64,000 bases of DNA. Source: Parvularcula sp038749595. Lineage in GTDB: Bacteria > Pseudomonadota > Alphaproteobacteria > Caulobacterales > Parvularculaceae. This document shows, piece after piece, positions 24,773-32,644 of this stretch (positions within the stretch are counted from its first letter, which is position 1; each line of letters begins with the position of its first letter). The notes under the pieces are model-generated. The model was given only the letters and a program-made list of their open reading frames with translations, was not told the DNA's origin and made no database searches. The DNA lies in contig JBCDHW010000004.1 of NCBI GenBank assembly GCA_038749595.1, forward strand, positions 216,777 to 280,776, read 5' to 3'. The position numbers and the translations under genes are program-made.

Positions 24773-24778
24773 AGTATA
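24773..24778 (-). promoter_or_regulatory. -10-like element for the metallothionein-like gene
   Basis: On the minus strand TATACT occurs 28 bp before the ATG, a near-consensus sigma-70 -10 hexamer in an otherwise G+C-rich stretch. No convincing -35 is seen at the matching distance, so a regulator might assist. No metal-regulator operator was recognised. Confidence 0.35.
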
Positions 24779-24857
24779 GCCCACCGGGCTGCCGCGAAAA
24801 GCCTCGCGCTCAGGCAAACGCTCCGATCCTCGGTCAAAACCCCGCGCAGACGGGCGG

Positions 24858-26300
24858 CTAGTAAGCGTTCTCAGGCTTTAGCACCGCTTTCACGGTGAGG
24901 ATCAGGATGCGCATGTCGAACCACAGGGACCAATTCTCGATGTAATCGAGGTCATAGCGGAGGCGGGCTTCCATCTTTTCCGGCTCGTTGGTCTCACCGC
25001 GGAAGCCATTGACCTGGGCCCAGCCCGTCATCCCCGGCTTCACCCGATGGCGCGCGGCATAGTCTTTGATCAGCGCCGAGTAATATTCGTCGTGTTTGAG
25101 CGCATGGGGCCGCGGGCCGACCAAGCTCATCTCGCCTTTGATCACGTTGAACAATTGCGGAAGCTCGTCGAGCGAGGTTTTCCGCAGGATCGCACCGACC
25201 TTGGTGATACGGTCATCATCCTTGGTCGCCTGTTTGACGTCGTCGCCGTCTTCCATGACCTTCATCGACCGGAATTTCATGATCGGGAAGACATCACCAG
25301 CCATGCCCTGGCGGCGCTGGACGAAGAAAATCGGTCCCCGGCTGTCCAGCTTCACCGCAATCGCGCAGGCCAGCATGATCGGCGACAGGGCCAGCAGCAT
25401 CAAGAACCCAAGGATCCGGTCCTCGAGCGCTTTGGTGAAGATCCCCCATCCCTCGATGGGTTTGCGCTGCACCATATAGAACGGCACATCGCCAATCGAC
25501 GACATCCGCCCACCGCGGGTAATCCAGAGGGGATGCGGCGCTAGGCTCACGTGCACCGGAAGGCGGCGCAGCTGGTCGAGCACGTTGGCGAGCACCGCAT
25601 CGTTGGCCTCACCTTGCGGACAGACGAGGATATCGTCGACCTCACCGTTCTCGACAAGCTTTTGAAGTTGCTTGAATTCCGGCGATTCAATATCGCCCAG
25701 TGTATTGGGATCGAACGATTTGACGATCTCCACGCTCGCCTCGGTGCGTTTCGTCTCCTCGGCGATCACGTGGGCACGGGTCGGTGCCCCAACCATCGCA
25801 ATCCGGCGGCAGAGCAACCCACCAGCCACGGACAAGCGCCGCAGGACAAAGGCCGTCATGAACCGGCTGCCCCCTATGCCGACAGAGGCAATCACCACCC
25901 ACGCCATCAGCCAACCGCGGGACAACAGCTGGGTCAGCCCGAGCGAATAGCACGCCGCAATAAAGCTGAGGACGATCAACCCATACCGCCAGATCACCCC
26001 GCGCAGCGTGCTCCAAGGGTCAAGCAGCTGATCAAACCGGAAATACCCGCCCTGGCGCAGGGCCTCGCTGTAAATCAGGCTGATCAAGAACCCCGCTGAG
26101 ATCAGGTATCCCGCCGGGGTCTCACGAACAAAGCCGTCAGGCGCTGCCGTCAGCGTCGCGAAATGCGTCGCCAGCCAGGCCGCGGCCGTAATGATCAGGA
26201 TTTGGGAAAGCGCGACAATATCCGCGCAGACGTCCCGGGAAATCCCATTCCGCCTGCGTTTGTGGGACTCATCGACGTTACCGCTTGCGGTGGTGGACAT
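24858..26300 (-). CDS. Polyprenyl-phosphate sugar phosphotransferase (exopolysaccharide priming enzyme)
   Basis: 480 residues from ATG 26300. Four to five N-terminal membrane segments and a CoA-binding-like domain are followed by a bacterial sugar transferase domain (about 285-480): LSPIMLACAIAVKLDSRGP, FFVQRRQGMAGDVFPIMKFR, TSLDELPQLFNVIKGEMSLV and KPGMTGWAQVNGFRG. The family loads hexose-1-phosphate on undecaprenyl phosphate to begin surface polysaccharide chains; layout fits the undecaprenyl-phosphate glucose phosphotransferase group. No polymerase or flippase is adjacent. Its start is uncertain because the frame is open to 26438 and no strong ribosome site is seen. Confidence 0.88.
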   Translation of the reverse strand: MSTTASGNVDESHKRRRNGISRDVCADIVALSQILIITAAAWLATHFATLTAAPDGFVRETPAGYLISAGFLISLIYSEALRQGGYFRFDQLLDPWSTLRGVIWRYGLIVLSFIAACYSLGLTQLLSRGWLMAWVVIASVGIGGSRFMTAFVLRRLSVAGGLLCRRIAMVGAPTRAHVIAEETKRTEASVEIVKSFDPNTLGDIESPEFKQLQKLVENGEVDDILVCPQGEANDAVLANVLDQLRRLPVHVSLAPHPLWITRGGRMSSIGDVPFYMVQRKPIEGWGIFTKALEDRILGFLMLLALSPIMLACAIAVKLDSRGPIFFVQRRQGMAGDVFPIMKFRSMKVMEDGDDVKQATKDDDRITKVGAILRKTSLDELPQLFNVIKGEMSLVGPRPHALKHDEYYSALIKDYAARHRVKPGMTGWAQVNGFRGETNEPEKMEARLRYDLDYIENWSLWFDMRILILTVKAVLKPENAY

Positions 26301-26461
26301 AAGGCGGACTGCTTTCACCGTACCCTCAAAAAAAACGCTTACCCCCACAGACCGCGTAACCTCAAGGCAAGGTTCGTGCCTGCAACAAGGGATGCTAGGC
26401 CAAATTCGTGACCACACGCTGAAGCCGCAGTGCCGCACCTAACACCCGGGGAACATGTACC

Positions 26462-27256
26462 ATGACCTATCCAATCAGCGCGATGACCGAAGCCGCCATC
26501 GCGGGCAGCAAGATCGTCCTCGATTTCTACCGTAAAGGCGCGGAATCCCGAGAGAAAGCCGACGGTTCGCTGGTCTCCGACGCAGATGAAAAAGCGGAAA
26601 TAGCGATCCTGGCGATCCTCAAAGACAAGGCTGGCGACATCCCGATCATCGCCGAAGAATCCGTCGCAGGCGGCGCTGTTCCGAAAGCGACCGAGCGGTT
26701 TTTCCTGGTCGATCCCCTCGATGGCACGAAAGATTTCTTGAAAGGCACCGACGAATTCACCGTCAACATCGCCCTGATTGAAAATGGCGAGCCCGTGGCG
26801 GGTGTGGTCACAGTCCCCGCGACCGGAACGATCTACGTCGGCACCATCGACGGCGGCGCCACGAAGCAAGACTACGACTTCGATACGGGCACCCCGAAAA
26901 GCGACCCGGCCCCGATCTCCGTAAGGCCGAAGCCCGAATCAGGCATGGTCGCCATGACCTCCGCCAGCCACGGCAATGAAGAGACCCAGCGGATGCTCGA
27001 AAAGCTCGGCGTCACCGATGTGATGCCCGCAGGCTCCTCGCTCAAATTCTGCGCCATCGCCGATGGCCGCGCCGACATCTATCCCCGCCTCGGCCGGACA
27101 ATGGAGTGGGACACAGGCGCAGCCCACGCTGTCCTCCGCGCAGCTGGCGGCGAAGTCTACATCTTCGACAACCAAGAACGCGGCGCCCCCTTGCGCTACG
27201 GCAAGGAAGAGCGCGGCTTTGATAACCCGCACTTCCTCGCTATCGGGAAAGAGTGA
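26462..27256 (+). CDS. cysQ: 3'(2'),5'-bisphosphate nucleotidase CysQ
   Basis: 264 residues of the inositol-monophosphatase-like family. Metal-binding motifs are IIAEES, LVDPLDGTKDFLKG and MEWDTGAAHAVLRAAGG. CysQ removes the 3' phosphate of PAP, a by-product of sulfate activation. The pattern DPLDGTKDF rather than DGTxNF favours CysQ over an inositol phosphatase. It is divergent from the priming transferase, and its stop overlaps the queG GTG start by four bases. Confidence 0.9.
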   Translation: MTYPISAMTEAAIAGSKIVLDFYRKGAESREKADGSLVSDADEKAEIAILAILKDKAGDIPIIAEESVAGGAVPKATERFFLVDPLDGTKDFLKGTDEFTVNIALIENGEPVAGVVTVPATGTIYVGTIDGGATKQDYDFDTGTPKSDPAPISVRPKPESGMVAMTSASHGNEETQRMLEKLGVTDVMPAGSSLKFCAIADGRADIYPRLGRTMEWDTGAAHAVLRAAGGEVYIFDNQERGAPLRYGKEERGFDNPHFLAIGKE

Positions 27257-28419
27257 CGACGCCCGAAGACCTTATTCAACGCGAAGCAAAAGCTCTCGGC
27301 TTTGATGCCGTGGGCTTTACCGCAGCGGAGCTGCCCAGCTCCGTGCTCGAGCACCTGCGCGAGGCGCTCAGCCTAGGCCACCACGGGACGATGGCGTGGA
27401 TGGAAGACCGGGTGGAGCATCGGGCCCAGCCCAAAGTCCTCTGGGACGGCGCCATTTCCGTCGTCATGCTCGGGATGAATTACGGCCCCGATCAGGATCC
27501 TCTCGAAAAGCTCCGCGACCGGAGCAATGCGAATATCTCCGTCTACGCCCAGGGCGATGACTACCACGACGTCATCAAGAAAAAGCTGAAACAGCTCGGG
27601 CGCTGGATTGGCGACACCTACGACGTCCCGCTCAAAGTGTTCGTCGACACGGCGCCCGTCGCCGAAAAACCCCTGGCTGGGCAGGCTGGCCTCGGTTGGC
27701 AAGGCAAGCACACCAACCTCGTCAGCCGCGCGTTCGGCTCATGGCTCTTCCTCGGCGCGATTTACGTCGGGATGGAGCTTGAGGGCACGGGCCCCGATCA
27801 CGACCGATGTGGTTCGTGTACGGCATGTCTCGATGCCTGCCCGACCGATGCCTTCCCCGCGCCTTATAAGCTCGATGCGCGCCGGTGCATCTCCTACCTC
27901 ACGATCGAGCACAAAGGTCCGATCCCGGATGAGTTCCGCGAGGCAATGGGCAATCGGATCTACGGCTGCGACGACTGCCTCGCGGCATGCCCTTGGAACA
28001 AGTTCGCCCAAGAAGGCCGCGAAGCGAAACTCCACGCCCGCGACGCGCTCCGTAGCCCGCCCCTCGACGAACTCGCAGCCCTCGACGACGCGGCTTTCCG
28101 CGCGCTGTTCCGCAAATCCCCGGTCAAACGCATCGGCCGTGACCGCTTCGTCCGCAATGTCGCCATCGCCATCGGCAACTCAGCCGACGCCGCACTTTAC
28201 GACTGCCTCATCCCTCTCCTCGACGACGACAGCACCGTGGTCCGCGATGCTGCTCAGTGGGCTGAGAAACGCCTCGCGCCCTTCCGTCATCCCGGACCTG
28301 ATCCGGGATCCATCCCAAAAAGAAACGTGCTTAGTGAGCCACCGTCACCCGCTGCCCAAAACGTCAGTCCACGTTTTTTTTCGCTCCGCGCGATGGGCCC
28401 CGGATCAAGTCCGGGGTGA
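27253..28419 (+). CDS. queG: Epoxyqueuosine reductase QueG with repeat-derived C-terminus
   Basis: 388 residues. QueG is the cobalamin-dependent, iron-sulfur enzyme of the last step of queuosine synthesis in tRNA. Seen are VDTAPVAEKPLAGQAGLGWQ, two 4Fe-4S motifs (CGSCTACLDACPTDAF and CDDCLAACPWN) and a HEAT-like C-terminal part (LIPLLDDDSTVVRDAAQWAE). The recognisable protein ends near KRLAP; the last about 44 residues are read from an inverted pair of intergenic palindromic repeats (28286-28420), giving HPGPDPGSIP and a later GPGSSPG. The start is GTG overlapping cysQ. Confidence 0.93.
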   Translation: MTTPEDLIQREAKALGFDAVGFTAAELPSSVLEHLREALSLGHHGTMAWMEDRVEHRAQPKVLWDGAISVVMLGMNYGPDQDPLEKLRDRSNANISVYAQGDDYHDVIKKKLKQLGRWIGDTYDVPLKVFVDTAPVAEKPLAGQAGLGWQGKHTNLVSRAFGSWLFLGAIYVGMELEGTGPDHDRCGSCTACLDACPTDAFPAPYKLDARRCISYLTIEHKGPIPDEFREAMGNRIYGCDDCLAACPWNKFAQEGREAKLHARDALRSPPLDELAALDDAAFRALFRKSPVKRIGRDRFVRNVAIAIGNSADAALYDCLIPLLDDDSTVVRDAAQWAEKRLAPFRHPGPDPGSIPKRNVLSEPPSPAAQNVSPRFFSLRAMGPGSSPG

Positions 28420-28420
28420 C
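28286..28420. repeat. Inverted pair of palindromic intergenic repeats inside the end of queG
   Basis: One unit (28286-28312) reads GTCATCCCGGAC, CT, GATCCGGGATCC; the opposite-facing unit (28392-28420) reads GGGCCCCGGATCAAGTCCGG then GGTGAC. Each is itself a hairpin, and the two face each other across about 80 bp. The same family recurs at 44063-44905. The queG stop lies at the distal edge of the second unit. Confidence 0.85.
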
Positions 28421-28435
28421 GCTCTTGTCCAAATG

Positions 28436-28849
28436 CTAGTCTGCGCGGCGGAGCCACACGGCCGCGTCAACGAGGATCGCTGCGGAGAGGCCGAACATCA
28501 ACAGTCCGTTGAGTGACGAGAGCCCGGTGAGAAGCCGCCACTCCACCGGCGCGACGATGTCGCCAAAGCCGAGGGTCGTGTACGTCGAAAGCGCGAAGTA
28601 AAGCGCTTCTTCCACCGAGCCGCTGGTCCCTGTGTACCAATAAATCGCCGCCCAAACCGCCGCTGAAATGCAATGCGCGGCGATCAGCCAAAGCGAGATC
28701 ACCACCAGCTGCACCACCCCGCTGAGATCGCCGCTGGCTTGGCCGGGGGCCGTACCCCTCAGCCCACGGACGATCACCGCGAAAACGGCATGCACAAGCA
28801 CGGTGACAGCAATGGCGCCGCCAGCGAACAAAAATTGTTTGAAGATCAT
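28436..28849 (-). CDS. Two-helix potassium channel protein
   Basis: 137 residues, hydrophobic. Membrane segments are at about 3-25, 45-70 and 105-130, with the pore loop TYTTLGFGDIV between the last two; TLGFGD is a potassium selectivity filter variant of TxGYGD. It would form a tetrameric ion channel in the inner membrane. No RCK/TrkA regulatory domain is attached. ATG 28849 is preferred over 28879 because the first ten residues of the longer form are polar and unconserved-looking. Confidence 0.83.
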   Translation of the reverse strand: MIFKQFLFAGGAIAVTVLVHAVFAVIVRGLRGTAPGQASGDLSGVVQLVVISLWLIAAHCISAAVWAAIYWYTGTSGSVEEALYFALSTYTTLGFGDIVAPVEWRLLTGLSSLNGLLMFGLSAAILVDAAVWLRRAD

Positions 28850-28907
28850 CGCAGCCTCCCCCTTCGGCCCAACACACAACGCGGTCGATGGGGCGGCAGC
28901 CAGACCG

Positions 28908-29447
28908 CTAGCGCGGAGCCAGCACCATCATCATCTGGCGCCCCTCAAGCTTGGGCATCGCCTCAACCTTGGTCGACTCTTCGAACTCTTCACGCACCCG
29001 GTTGAGCAGCTCCATGCCCCGCTCCTGGTGGGCCATCTCCCGGCCGCGGAAGCGCAAGGTCACCTTCACCTTGTCGCCGCCATCGAAGAAGCGCCGCATG
29101 GCCTTGGTTTTCACCTCATAGTCATGCTGATCGATGTTCGGGCGCATCTTGATCTCTTTGATCTCGACGACCTTCTGCTTCTTCTTCGCTTCAGCTTTTT
29201 TCTTCTGCTGCTGGTACTTGTGCTTGCCCCAGTCCATCAGCTTACAGACCGGCACATCATCGTTGGGTGAGACTTCAACGAGGTCGAGCCCCGCCCGTGT
29301 CGCCATTTCCCGCGCTTCATCGGCCGGCATCGGGCCCTGTTTTTCGCCATCTTCAGTGATTACGAGGATACGCGCGGCACGAATGCCTTCATTCATACGA
29401 GGACCCGTCGGTTTCGGCGGGGTCGTGTTCATTGGTCTGCGGGCGAT
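28908..29447 (-). CDS. infC: Translation initiation factor IF-3, probable AUC start
   Basis: 179 residues if read from ATC at 29447, giving IARRPMNTTPPKP. The first ATG, at 29432, lies over 20 bases from the only good ribosome site (AGGAGA), whereas the ATC is 8 bases from it. Noncanonical AUU/AUC starts are the known basis of infC self-repression, since IF-3 rejects them. Both IF-3 domains are present: NEGIRAARILVITEDGEKQG with DLVEVSPNDDVPVCKLMDWG, a Lys/Gln linker, then IKEIKMRPNIDQHDYEVKTK and KVTLRFRGREMAH. No rpmI or rplT follows. Confidence 0.93.
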   Translation of the reverse strand: MARRPMNTTPPKPTGPRMNEGIRAARILVITEDGEKQGPMPADEAREMATRAGLDLVEVSPNDDVPVCKLMDWGKHKYQQQKKKAEAKKKQKVVEIKEIKMRPNIDQHDYEVKTKAMRRFFDGGDKVKVTLRFRGREMAHQERGMELLNRVREEFEESTKVEAMPKLEGRQMMMVLAPR

Positions 29448-29553
29448 GGGGCGGTCTCCTTTTTCAGCTCAAATCGCGCGGCAAAATTTGCCACCCGCAA
29501 GATAATGAACCGTTGGCACGGATTCAATCAAAACGTGAACGGACGTGCGCGCA

Positions 29554-30618
29554 TTAGCGCAGAACACGGCGCGAACGCTGCAGCGGCGCAAAGCTCGACT
29601 GCGGCTGCGGGCGCGGTTCCGGTTCAGGGGCCTTCAGAACGCCCATATTGCTGAGCGTCTGGAGCGCCAGGTCCGCTTCAACCCGCGCCAACCGCGAGGC
29701 GGTCAGTTTCACGAGGTTGCGGCCATAAAGGGCGTCGCCGGAAATATCCTCAGATGGCGGGATCACCACCACACCGCTCAGGCCCACGGATGTGAGCAGG
29801 TGCAGCTCTTCCGCCGGGCCCGCGACGAAAAACTTCGCCTTCTGGCCGATCACAGCGATCTGCGCCGCGTCGGCTTTCCCGCACAGATCAACGATATTGC
29901 GCCCTTGAAGCTCTCCGGCGTGGGCGGCGGCTTGGATAATGTCGCCAGCAAAGTCGCTCACCAAACCGTCGCCGACGATCACCGACGTTATGCCTTGCGC
30001 TGCCAGGGCCACGGCCAGTTCGCCATAGCGCTGGGCTGGCCAACGGTGCCCAGGCACAGCCGCGGGAACCAGGACACCAAACCGATCGGGCAAGCCGAAC
30101 CAGCTGGTCTCCATCGCGGCGCTGCTCTCTTCGGCCTGCGCCGACCACGAAAGATCGGGCAACCGCTCATCCGGCTGCACCCCAGCCGAGCGCAGCAGCT
30201 TGCGCATCCCTGGCCCTGCCAGCGGCGTCGGTGCAAGCGCGCGTTTCCCTTCGGAGAGCGGCGACCGCGGGCCGATCCACTGCGGACCACGGAAGCCCCG
30301 CATCGAGCTGCGCAGCTCCATCGACTCCTTCGTGCCGTCTAAATCATAGACCACGCCATAGCCGACGCGCTTCAACTGAGAGACAAGCTCGCGGCGATCA
30401 CCCTTCTGCACCAGGGCCCGGGTCGCCACCACCCGATCAAAACACGGCGCGCTCTTGGCCAGGCGCTGCAGCAAAGGGTTGGTTAACAGATCAATCGTCG
30501 CCCCGGGATGGGCTTGGCGGATCGCGGAGAAGGCAGGCTCGGCTTCGACAAACTGGCGCAACCCGTCGCGTTTGATCACCAAAACCCGCTCGGCCGACCG
30601 AATATCGTTACCCCGCAC
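29554..30618 (-). CDS. Glycosyltransferase family 9 (heptosyltransferase-like) protein
   Basis: 354 residues. A GT-B fold is suggested by VLVIKRDGLRQFVEAEPAFS, HPGATIDLLTNPLLQRL, VVYDLDGTKESMELRSSMRG and the C-terminal VAGPAEELHLLTSVGLSGVV. GT9 enzymes add heptoses or related sugars to lipopolysaccharide core. The last about 25 residues are Pro/Gln/Arg-rich. Its start overlaps the preceding glycosyltransferase gene by 11 bp, so the two form a small surface-sugar operon. Confidence 0.85.
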   Translation of the reverse strand: MRGNDIRSAERVLVIKRDGLRQFVEAEPAFSAIRQAHPGATIDLLTNPLLQRLAKSAPCFDRVVATRALVQKGDRRELVSQLKRVGYGVVYDLDGTKESMELRSSMRGFRGPQWIGPRSPLSEGKRALAPTPLAGPGMRKLLRSAGVQPDERLPDLSWSAQAEESSAAMETSWFGLPDRFGVLVPAAVPGHRWPAQRYGELAVALAAQGITSVIVGDGLVSDFAGDIIQAAAHAGELQGRNIVDLCGKADAAQIAVIGQKAKFFVAGPAEELHLLTSVGLSGVVVIPPSEDISGDALYGRNLVKLTASRLARVEADLALQTLSNMGVLKAPEPEPRPQPQSSFAPLQRSRRVLR

Positions 30619-31789
30619 CCCGTATCTCCCACCGTTTTATGACCGCGTCATACACCATGAATGTCGCGTTCGTCATCGCCCCGACCGAATAAGATGAATG
30701 GACGTGGTCCACACCGCGCTTCCCCATCTCCGCGCGCTCTTCGGCTCCGCGATCGTGAAGGTTTATCAGCGCTGAAGCAAGCGCTTCTGGGTCATTCGGG
30801 GGAACGAGGAGACCGGTTTCACCATCGCGGACCGTTTCGAGCGCCCCGCCATGGGCCGTCGCGATGATCGGCGTTCCCGCCGCTTGGGCCTCGACCGCGA
30901 CCCGCCCAAACGCCTCGGGCTCTGTCGATGCCGACACCACCACGTCCGCCGCGCACAGAAACGGGGGCAGGTTGTCCGTTGCGGGAAGCAACTGCACCGC
31001 ATCGCCCAAGCCCGCCTCAGCAATCACGGTGCGCAAGGCTTCCACATAGTCCGGTTTCTCATCCATCCGTCCAATGAGGATCGCCGCAACCCTCGCCGCA
31101 GGAAGGCGTTCGCGAAACCGGATCAACGCTTCGACCAGAACCCGCTGGCCCTTCCAAGGCGTGAACCTTCCGGGCAGCAGCACCTTAAAACCCTCACCGA
31201 ACTGCTGCTCCGCCGCGTCGATCGTGTCCCTAGAAACCGCATCCGGCGCGAAATGATCGAGATCCGCCCCCCGCGGGATCGTCGTCATCTTCTCCGCATC
31301 AAAATACGGCTTGCCCGCATATTGTGTACGGATATTATCCGCCGTGAACTGGCTGTTCGCGATCACGGCATCGCTCCGTACCATGACGGAATTATAAAGC
31401 GTCTTCAGCGCGGTCCGCGCGTTGTAGGTGCCGTGGTAGGTGGTCACGAACGGGATCCCCGTTCGCCGCGCCGCAAAGAGACAGCTCCACGCCGGGGCAC
31501 GGCTCCGCGCATGGATCAGGGTCACGCGCTCTTTCACAATCAGCGCCTGAAGGTCCCGGGCATTCTGGCCAATCAGCCAAGGGTTCTTGCTGTCCACCGG
31601 CAAGGTGATGTGTTCGCTCCCCTCCGCGACCAACGCCTCGACCATGCCGCCGCCGCTCGACACCACGAGCGACCTGCCGCCCGCAGCCACAAACCCGCGC
31701 GCAATCTCCAGCGTGGTGCGCTCAGCCCCGCCGCCAATCAGCTTGGGGATGACCTGGAGGAGCGTTCGGCCTTGGAAAGAGTGCGTCAT
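30608..31789 (-). CDS. Glycosyltransferase family 4 protein
   Basis: 393 residues with a GT-B layout: N-terminal VIPKLIGGGAERTTLEIARG, the donor-side GRFTPWKGQRVLVEAL, and the E-x7-E motif in EAFGRVAVEAQAAGTPIIAT. Such enzymes are retaining transferases using nucleotide sugars at the cytoplasmic face. With the GT9 gene it overlaps, a role in lipopolysaccharide core or another surface glycan is likely; sugars cannot be assigned. Confidence 0.87.
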   Translation of the reverse strand: MTHSFQGRTLLQVIPKLIGGGAERTTLEIARGFVAAGGRSLVVSSGGGMVEALVAEGSEHITLPVDSKNPWLIGQNARDLQALIVKERVTLIHARSRAPAWSCLFAARRTGIPFVTTYHGTYNARTALKTLYNSVMVRSDAVIANSQFTADNIRTQYAGKPYFDAEKMTTIPRGADLDHFAPDAVSRDTIDAAEQQFGEGFKVLLPGRFTPWKGQRVLVEALIRFRERLPAARVAAILIGRMDEKPDYVEALRTVIAEAGLGDAVQLLPATDNLPPFLCAADVVVSASTEPEAFGRVAVEAQAAGTPIIATAHGGALETVRDGETGLLVPPNDPEALASALINLHDRGAEERAEMGKRGVDHVHSSYSVGAMTNATFMVYDAVIKRWEIRGAG

Positions 31790-31835
31790 GGAGGCGGTTT
31801 ACGGACAATAGCGGCCGCCGCTACGAAAAACGACG

Positions 31836-32597
31836 ATGGAAGACAACGCCCCGCCCCCTTCTCCCCCGACGTTGACGGATGGCCCCAACGGCCGCCTTGC
31901 ATTTCGCGTGACGCCAGGGGCTGGCCCCACCACAGTTTGGCTCGGCGGCTACGCGTCAGACATGCTCGGCACCAAGGCCGAGCGGCTCGACGCCTTCGCC
32001 CACGCCCAGGGCAAAGCCTATCTGCGGTTTGATTATTCAGGCCACGGCGAAAGTGCGGGAGCGTTTGAAGACGGCACGATCTCAACCTGGTTCGCCGACG
32101 CGGAACACGTGATCACTAACGTGGCGCCGGGGCCGAAAGTGCTCGTCGGCTCCTCCATGGGCGCGTGGATCACCCTCCTCTTCGCCCTCAAACATCCCGA
32201 AACCGTCTCAAGCATCGTCCTAATCGCCCCAGCGCCCGATTTCACCGAACGCCTCGTCCCCAGCCGTTTCACGGACGGCCAGAAAGAAGCGCTGGCCCGC
32301 GACGGCGTCGTCAGGACGGGAACCAGCGGGCACCCCGCCGAAACCTACACCCAGGCGCTGTTCGACGACGGCCGCACCAATCTTCTCATGGACAAACCCA
32401 TCCCGTTGCCCTGCCCCGTGCGGATTCTCCACGGCATGAGCGACGACGTGGTCCCCACCGATCACGTCCTCACCCTCGCCAACCTAATTGAGGCCCCGTC
32501 CCTCACCGTAACCCTCGTCAAAGGCGGCGACCATCGCCTCTCCGAGGAGGCCGACCTCCACCGCCTTGAGGCCACCATCCAGGAGCTCACCGCGTGA
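31836..32597 (+). CDS. Alpha/beta hydrolase
   Basis: 253 residues. The nucleophile elbow is VGSSMGAW, the acid is in HGMSDDVVP and the His is in GGDHRLSEEAD; an oxyanion region GGYASDMLGTKAERLD and YLRFDYSGHGES are also clear. It resembles the ABHD10-like group of thioesterase/carboxylesterases, cytoplasmic, with no signal peptide. It is divergent from the glycosyltransferases and lies 47 bp before the DUF4175 gene on the same strand. Confidence 0.87.
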   Translation: MEDNAPPPSPPTLTDGPNGRLAFRVTPGAGPTTVWLGGYASDMLGTKAERLDAFAHAQGKAYLRFDYSGHGESAGAFEDGTISTWFADAEHVITNVAPGPKVLVGSSMGAWITLLFALKHPETVSSIVLIAPAPDFTERLVPSRFTDGQKEALARDGVVRTGTSGHPAETYTQALFDDGRTNLLMDKPIPLPCPVRILHGMSDDVVPTDHVLTLANLIEAPSLTVTLVKGGDHRLSEEADLHRLEATIQELTA

Positions 32598-32644
32598 CCG
32601 ACGCTTCATTCGCCATGAAGATTCCGGTGCGATAACAAGTGCCC

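Noticed and set aside
24475..24837. 120-residue minus-strand ORF covering the metallothionein-like gene
   Set aside because: It has repetitive Ala/Arg content typical of out-of-frame G+C-rich DNA, runs into the neighbouring gene spaces, and the overlapping 52-residue frame has the meaningful cysteine pattern.
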